Part shown: in pieces, positions 7,142 to 8,852 of the stretch
How positions within the stretch are numbered: the stretch's first letter is position 1
Layout of the letters: each line of letters opens with the position of its first letter
Assembly: GCA_964475955.1 (NCBI GenBank)
Contig: CAYYZY010000272.1
Location: 1-8,852, forward strand
From: DATKZH01 sp964475955
GTDB taxonomy: Bacteria > Planctomycetota > Planctomycetia > Pirellulales > Thermoguttaceae
Length of the DNA: 8,852 nt
Reading direction: 5' to 3'
The notes under the pieces: model-generated
Seen by the model: the letters and a program-made list of their open reading frames with translations, nothing else
The model's database searches: none
Told to the model about the DNA's origin: nothing
Made by a program: the position numbers and the translations under genes

Positions 7142-7149
7142 GGGGGTTG

Positions 7150-7165
7150 TACCTCATCCGAGGTA
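7150..7165 (+). terminator. Small hairpin after the alpha-galactosidase gene
   Basis: TACCTC and GAGGTA pair perfectly around the loop ATCC, starting nine bases after the stop codon. No T tract follows, so it may be a weak terminator or an mRNA-end stabiliser rather than a standard intrinsic terminator. Confidence 0.35.
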
Positions 7166-7196
7166 TGCGGTGGCTCTCGGGAGAGTGCATTCGGCC

Positions 7197-7226
7197 TTGT
7201 CACGAGTGAGGGCAGAAGGCTAGCAT
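7197..7226 (+). promoter_or_regulatory. Candidate promoter for the ATPase/TOPRIM module
   Basis: TTGTCA (7197-7202; 5 of 6 matches to the -35 consensus) and TAGCAT (7221-7226; 4 of 6 to the -10) are 18 bases apart. Transcription would start near 7233, leaving a leader of about 84 bases that contains the palindrome at 7253-7264. It lies correctly between the alpha-galactosidase stop and the ATPase start. Confidence 0.42.
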
Positions 7227-7252
7227 TGAGTGGAGAGTCGACGCACGCCCCA

Positions 7253-7264
7253 TTTCGCGCGAAA
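7253..7264. promoter_or_regulatory. Perfect 12-base palindrome TTTCGCGCGAAA, possible operator
   Basis: The sequence is its own reverse complement and lies between the candidate promoter and the ATPase start codon. Flanking CCCC and GGG extend the symmetry after a one-base offset. The position suits a repressor site or a leader hairpin, but no regulator gene is seen next to it. Confidence 0.35.
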
Positions 7265-8265
7265 GGGACGTGCGGTGAGGGTACGCCGCGGCCAAGCCAC
7301 CCCGTCGAGATCCGCCATGATCCACCGGTTCCGAGTCCAGAACTTCAAGAGCTTGGAAGACACGTCCGTCGAGCTTGGCGACGTGACCGTGCTGGTCGGG
7401 CGAAGCGGCACGGGCAAGACGAATTTCGTCTCGGCGCTCGGATATCTTCGCGACTATCTCTTCCTCGGCCGGCCCCAGAACCCGGAGTTGATCGACTGGC
7501 GACGGCTGCTCCCCGCCACAAAGCAGAAGTGCCAGATGTCGTTTGAGCTGGATTTCGGCATTCCGGGAATCCAGGGTTGCTTTCGCTATTTTGTCACGCT
7601 GCCTCTGGGGGGGCCTGGGGGCCCTGTTACCACGGAGTCGCTCCATTTGGACGACCGGGCATTCTTCGCGCAGGCCGGAGGAAAATGGGAGATCGAACCG
7701 CAGGTCGTTCCGTTGCCGCAAGCCGGACCACCAGCCGTCGGACGCATTCCATCCATTCCAGAGGTCGTCATTGCCTACACGGCATTGACCTCGGGCATCG
7801 GGTGTTACGATTTCCCGGCGTCCGTTCTCGGAGGAGCTGGTAAACGAGCGAGAGTGCAGGGCGTGTCGGGCTTGGACAACGACGGCGGCAACTACCTCGT
7901 TACGCTGAAGGAGATCGTCAGCAACTTGCAGGATCTGAACGTGCGCAAGAGCATCACGGCGACGCTTCAGCGGCTCAATCCCGCGATCTGCGCCGTCGAG
8001 TTGGATTCGCTTCAGAACCCGCAGAACGTCGTCGTCGGCCACAAGCTCGGCGACAAGGTCCTCAGCCTCAACTTGGCGCAGGAGTCGAACGGCTTCCGCA
8101 GGTTCTTCGCGCACCTGCTGGCGATCTATCAGCTTCCGCCCAAGCAGACCCTCGTGTTCGAGGAGCCGGAGAATGGGATCTACCCCCGGGCGCTTGGGCT
8201 TCTGGCCGACGAGTTCAAGGCCGCGCCGGCGGCCGGGCGCGGCCAGGTGATTCTGACCACGCACA

Positions 8266-8273
8266 ATCCCGGG
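8266..8273. repeat. Left target-site duplication, ATCCCGGG
   Basis: An exact 8-base copy of 8426-8433, immediately outside the left inverted repeat. It contains the codons that encode Pro-Gly after the ATPase H-loop. Confidence 0.9.
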
Positions 8274-8289
8274 GTATCTGTCCATTTTG
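8274..8289 (+). repeat. Left terminal inverted repeat of the element
   Basis: It matches the reverse complement of 8410-8425 at 15 of 16 positions; the difference is T versus C at the sixth base. Confidence 0.9.
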
Positions 8290-8409
8290 CTGAGAAAACG
8301 GGCCAAAACCGTCGAGTCAACCCCAGTTTCTTCTTGCCTCACTTGCGCAGCAAACGCAAGGTCACGCGAAAACTGCTCTTGACTCGTCAACCTAGGTAAG
8401 ATTCCGGGT

Positions 8410-8425
8410 CAAAATGGACGGATAC
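8410..8425 (-). repeat. Right terminal inverted repeat of the element
   Basis: Partner of the left repeat at 8274-8289. Similarity stops abruptly inward of this boundary (A versus C at the next base), which defines the repeat length. Confidence 0.9.
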
Positions 8426-8433
8426 ATCCCGGG
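8426..8433. repeat. Right target-site duplication, ATCCCGGG
   Basis: An exact copy of 8266-8273. The ATPase reading frame resumes with CTG at 8434, directly after this copy. Confidence 0.9.
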
Positions 8434-8594
8434 CTGCTCGACCATTTCTCGGCGGAGGACGTCCGCGTCGTTGAGCTCGACGGCCTCTACACACGGATCG
8501 GACGAGTCTCCCGCGAGCAGCAGGAGGCCGTCAAGGAACAGCTCCTCGAGCCCGGGGAGCTGCTCACCGTGGACCCCGCCCGGATCGACAGCAC

Positions 8595-8598
8595 GGAG
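8595..8598 (+). promoter_or_regulatory. Ribosome binding site of the TOPRIM-like gene
   Basis: GGAG inside the last codons of the ATPase gene, 11 bases before ATG at 8610. With the ATGA overlap it suggests translational coupling, plus some capacity for independent initiation. Confidence 0.5.
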
Positions 8599-8609
8599 CC
8601 GGCAAGCGC

Positions 8610-8852
8610 ATGAAACGCCTGGTGCTGTTCGTCGAGGGAGAAGGCGACGCGCTGGCGGTTCCGATTCTCGTGAAGCGCTTGCTTACGGAACTGGATGCGT
8701 GGGATTGTCTGTTCCTGGATCCGCATACGTTCGTAACGAAAGGGGTGAACAGACTTGTGAAGGACGGCTGCCGAAACTGGCTGCGATGGCTTGGCGCGGC
8801 GGCACTGCGCGGCCAACTCGGCGCCGTGCTTCTCGTTCTCGACGGCGACCTT
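8610..8852 (+). CDS. TOPRIM-like protein (DUF4276 type), 5' part only
   Basis: Only the first 81 residues lie in the window. They begin MKRLVLFVEGEGD, a strand-then-glutamate pattern with Glu10 at the conserved TOPRIM position, followed by ALAVPILVKRLL. Near the edge, VLLVLDGDL gives the Asp78-Gly-Asp80 pair expected for the metal-binding DxD motif. This pattern fits DUF4276, a TOPRIM-like family often encoded next to an AAA ATPase; related layouts are AriA-AriB in PARIS and RloA-RloB. A nuclease or other metal-dependent effector role, controlled by the ATPase, is inferred. Its ATG overlaps the ATPase stop (ATGA), so the two form one operon. Because the ATPase frame is broken upstream, ribosomes would now stop 210 bases before this start, and expression may be reduced. 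Family calls from a partial sequence are moderately secure. Confidence 0.8.
   Translation, partial: MKRLVLFVEGEGDALAVPILVKRLLTELDAWDCLFLDPHTFVTKGVNRLVKDGCRNWLRWLGAAALRGQLGAVLLVLDGDL

Larger units (their letters stand above)
8274..8425. mobile_element. 152-base non-autonomous transposable element (MITE-like)
   Basis: The element is bounded by 16-base inverted repeats, GTATCTGTCCATTTTG at 8274-8289 and CAAAATGGACGGATAC at 8410-8425, with one mismatch, and flanked by perfect 8-base direct repeats. It has no transposase gene. Its interior is also palindromic and nested on almost the same centre: CGAGTCAA (8313-8320) with TTGACTCG (8379-8386), CAGTTT (8324-8329) with AAACTG (8370-8375), and CTTGCG (8342-8347) with CGCAAG (8355-8360) around a 7-base loop. 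The whole could fold into one long hairpin. It must be moved by a transposase encoded elsewhere. Several DDE families make 8-base duplications (for example IS66, ISL3, ISAs1, IS6), and I cannot assign it to one. The exact duplication suggests a fairly recent insertion. Confidence 0.92.
7317..8613 (+). pseudogene. AAA/ABC-type ATPase (OLD/RecF-like), interrupted by a small mobile element
   Basis: The gene encodes an ATPase of the AAA_21/SMC-like class found in OLD-type and other phage-defence operons. The first 319 residues are intact: MIHRFRVQNFKSL start, Walker A GRSGTGKT (28-35), a signature-like LNLAQESNGFRRF (251-263), Walker B TLVFEEPENG (278-287) and the H-loop Thr-Thr-His (His316). Right after this, a 152-base element plus an 8-base duplication shifts the frame, and translation would end at 8397-8399 after 41 foreign residues (360 in total). 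The true C-terminus, LLDHFSAEDVRVVEL and onward, resumes at 8434 and stops at 8613. Without the insertion the protein would be 378 residues. ATG at 7317 is chosen because it directly precedes the family's N-terminal strand; an upstream GTG at 7230 adds 29 unlike residues. The stop overlaps the next start by ATGA. Probably inactive, unless the truncated form works. Confidence 0.9.

Noticed and set aside
5746..7209. Plus-strand open frame of 487 codons in another frame
   Set aside because: It overlaps the alpha-galactosidase catalytic domain and is dominated by Arg, Pro and His, typical of an off-frame in GC-rich coding DNA.
7230..7316. GTG start at 7230 extending the ATPase by 29 residues
   Set aside because: The extra residues are unlike the family, the GTG nearly coincides with the predicted transcription start, and ATG at 7317 precedes the typical first strand.
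7200..8390. Minus-strand open frame of 396 codons
   Set aside because: It is antisense to the ATPase gene and runs into the inserted element; there is no family resemblance.
8379..8401. Outward promoter inside the element (TTGACT with TAAGAT)
   Set aside because: The two boxes are only 11 bases apart, too close for a normal promoter.

Overview
The window looks like a chromosomal segment of a GC-rich planctomycete, probably Pirellulales-like. This is an inference from gene content: a ceramidase-like secreted enzyme, an NPCBM/He_PIG-linked GH27 alpha-galactosidase, and an excisionase-type HTH fused to a PTS EIIA domain. No rRNA or marker gene is present to confirm it.

Layout. At the left edge a citrate synthase gene runs on the minus strand and leaves the window before its stop (1-1085). 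It is followed by 448 bases without a gene, then two minus-strand genes in series: an HTH-EIIA fusion protein (3128 to 2418) and, 62 bases downstream, a two-domain receiver-like protein (2355 to 1534). These look like a small regulatory transcription unit. A roughly 200-base divergent region separates them from two plus-strand genes for exported enzymes: a neutral-ceramidase-like protein (3330-4733) and a GH27 alpha-galactosidase (5141-7141). The 407-base gap between those two holds three related TTCAGCC hairpins.

The right end (7317-8852) holds a two-gene module: an AAA/ABC-type ATPase of the OLD/RecF-like class, overlapping by ATGA with the start of a TOPRIM-like protein resembling DUF4276, which runs off the window. 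Pairs of this shape are typical of anti-phage or toxin-like systems (PARIS, OLD, AbiL and RloAB are related in layout). The ATPase gene is broken by a 152-base transposase-less element (8274-8425) with 16-base terminal inverted repeats, a perfect 8-base target duplication and a concentric hairpin interior. Removing the element and one duplication copy restores a continuous 378-residue ATPase that ends exactly at the overlap with the next gene. A MITE-type insertion into a probable defence operon is the most notable result in the window.

The citrate synthase is central metabolism. The HTH-EIIA/receiver pair is probably regulatory. The two exported enzymes could act on external glycans or glycolipids. 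The ATPase/TOPRIM module is accessory.
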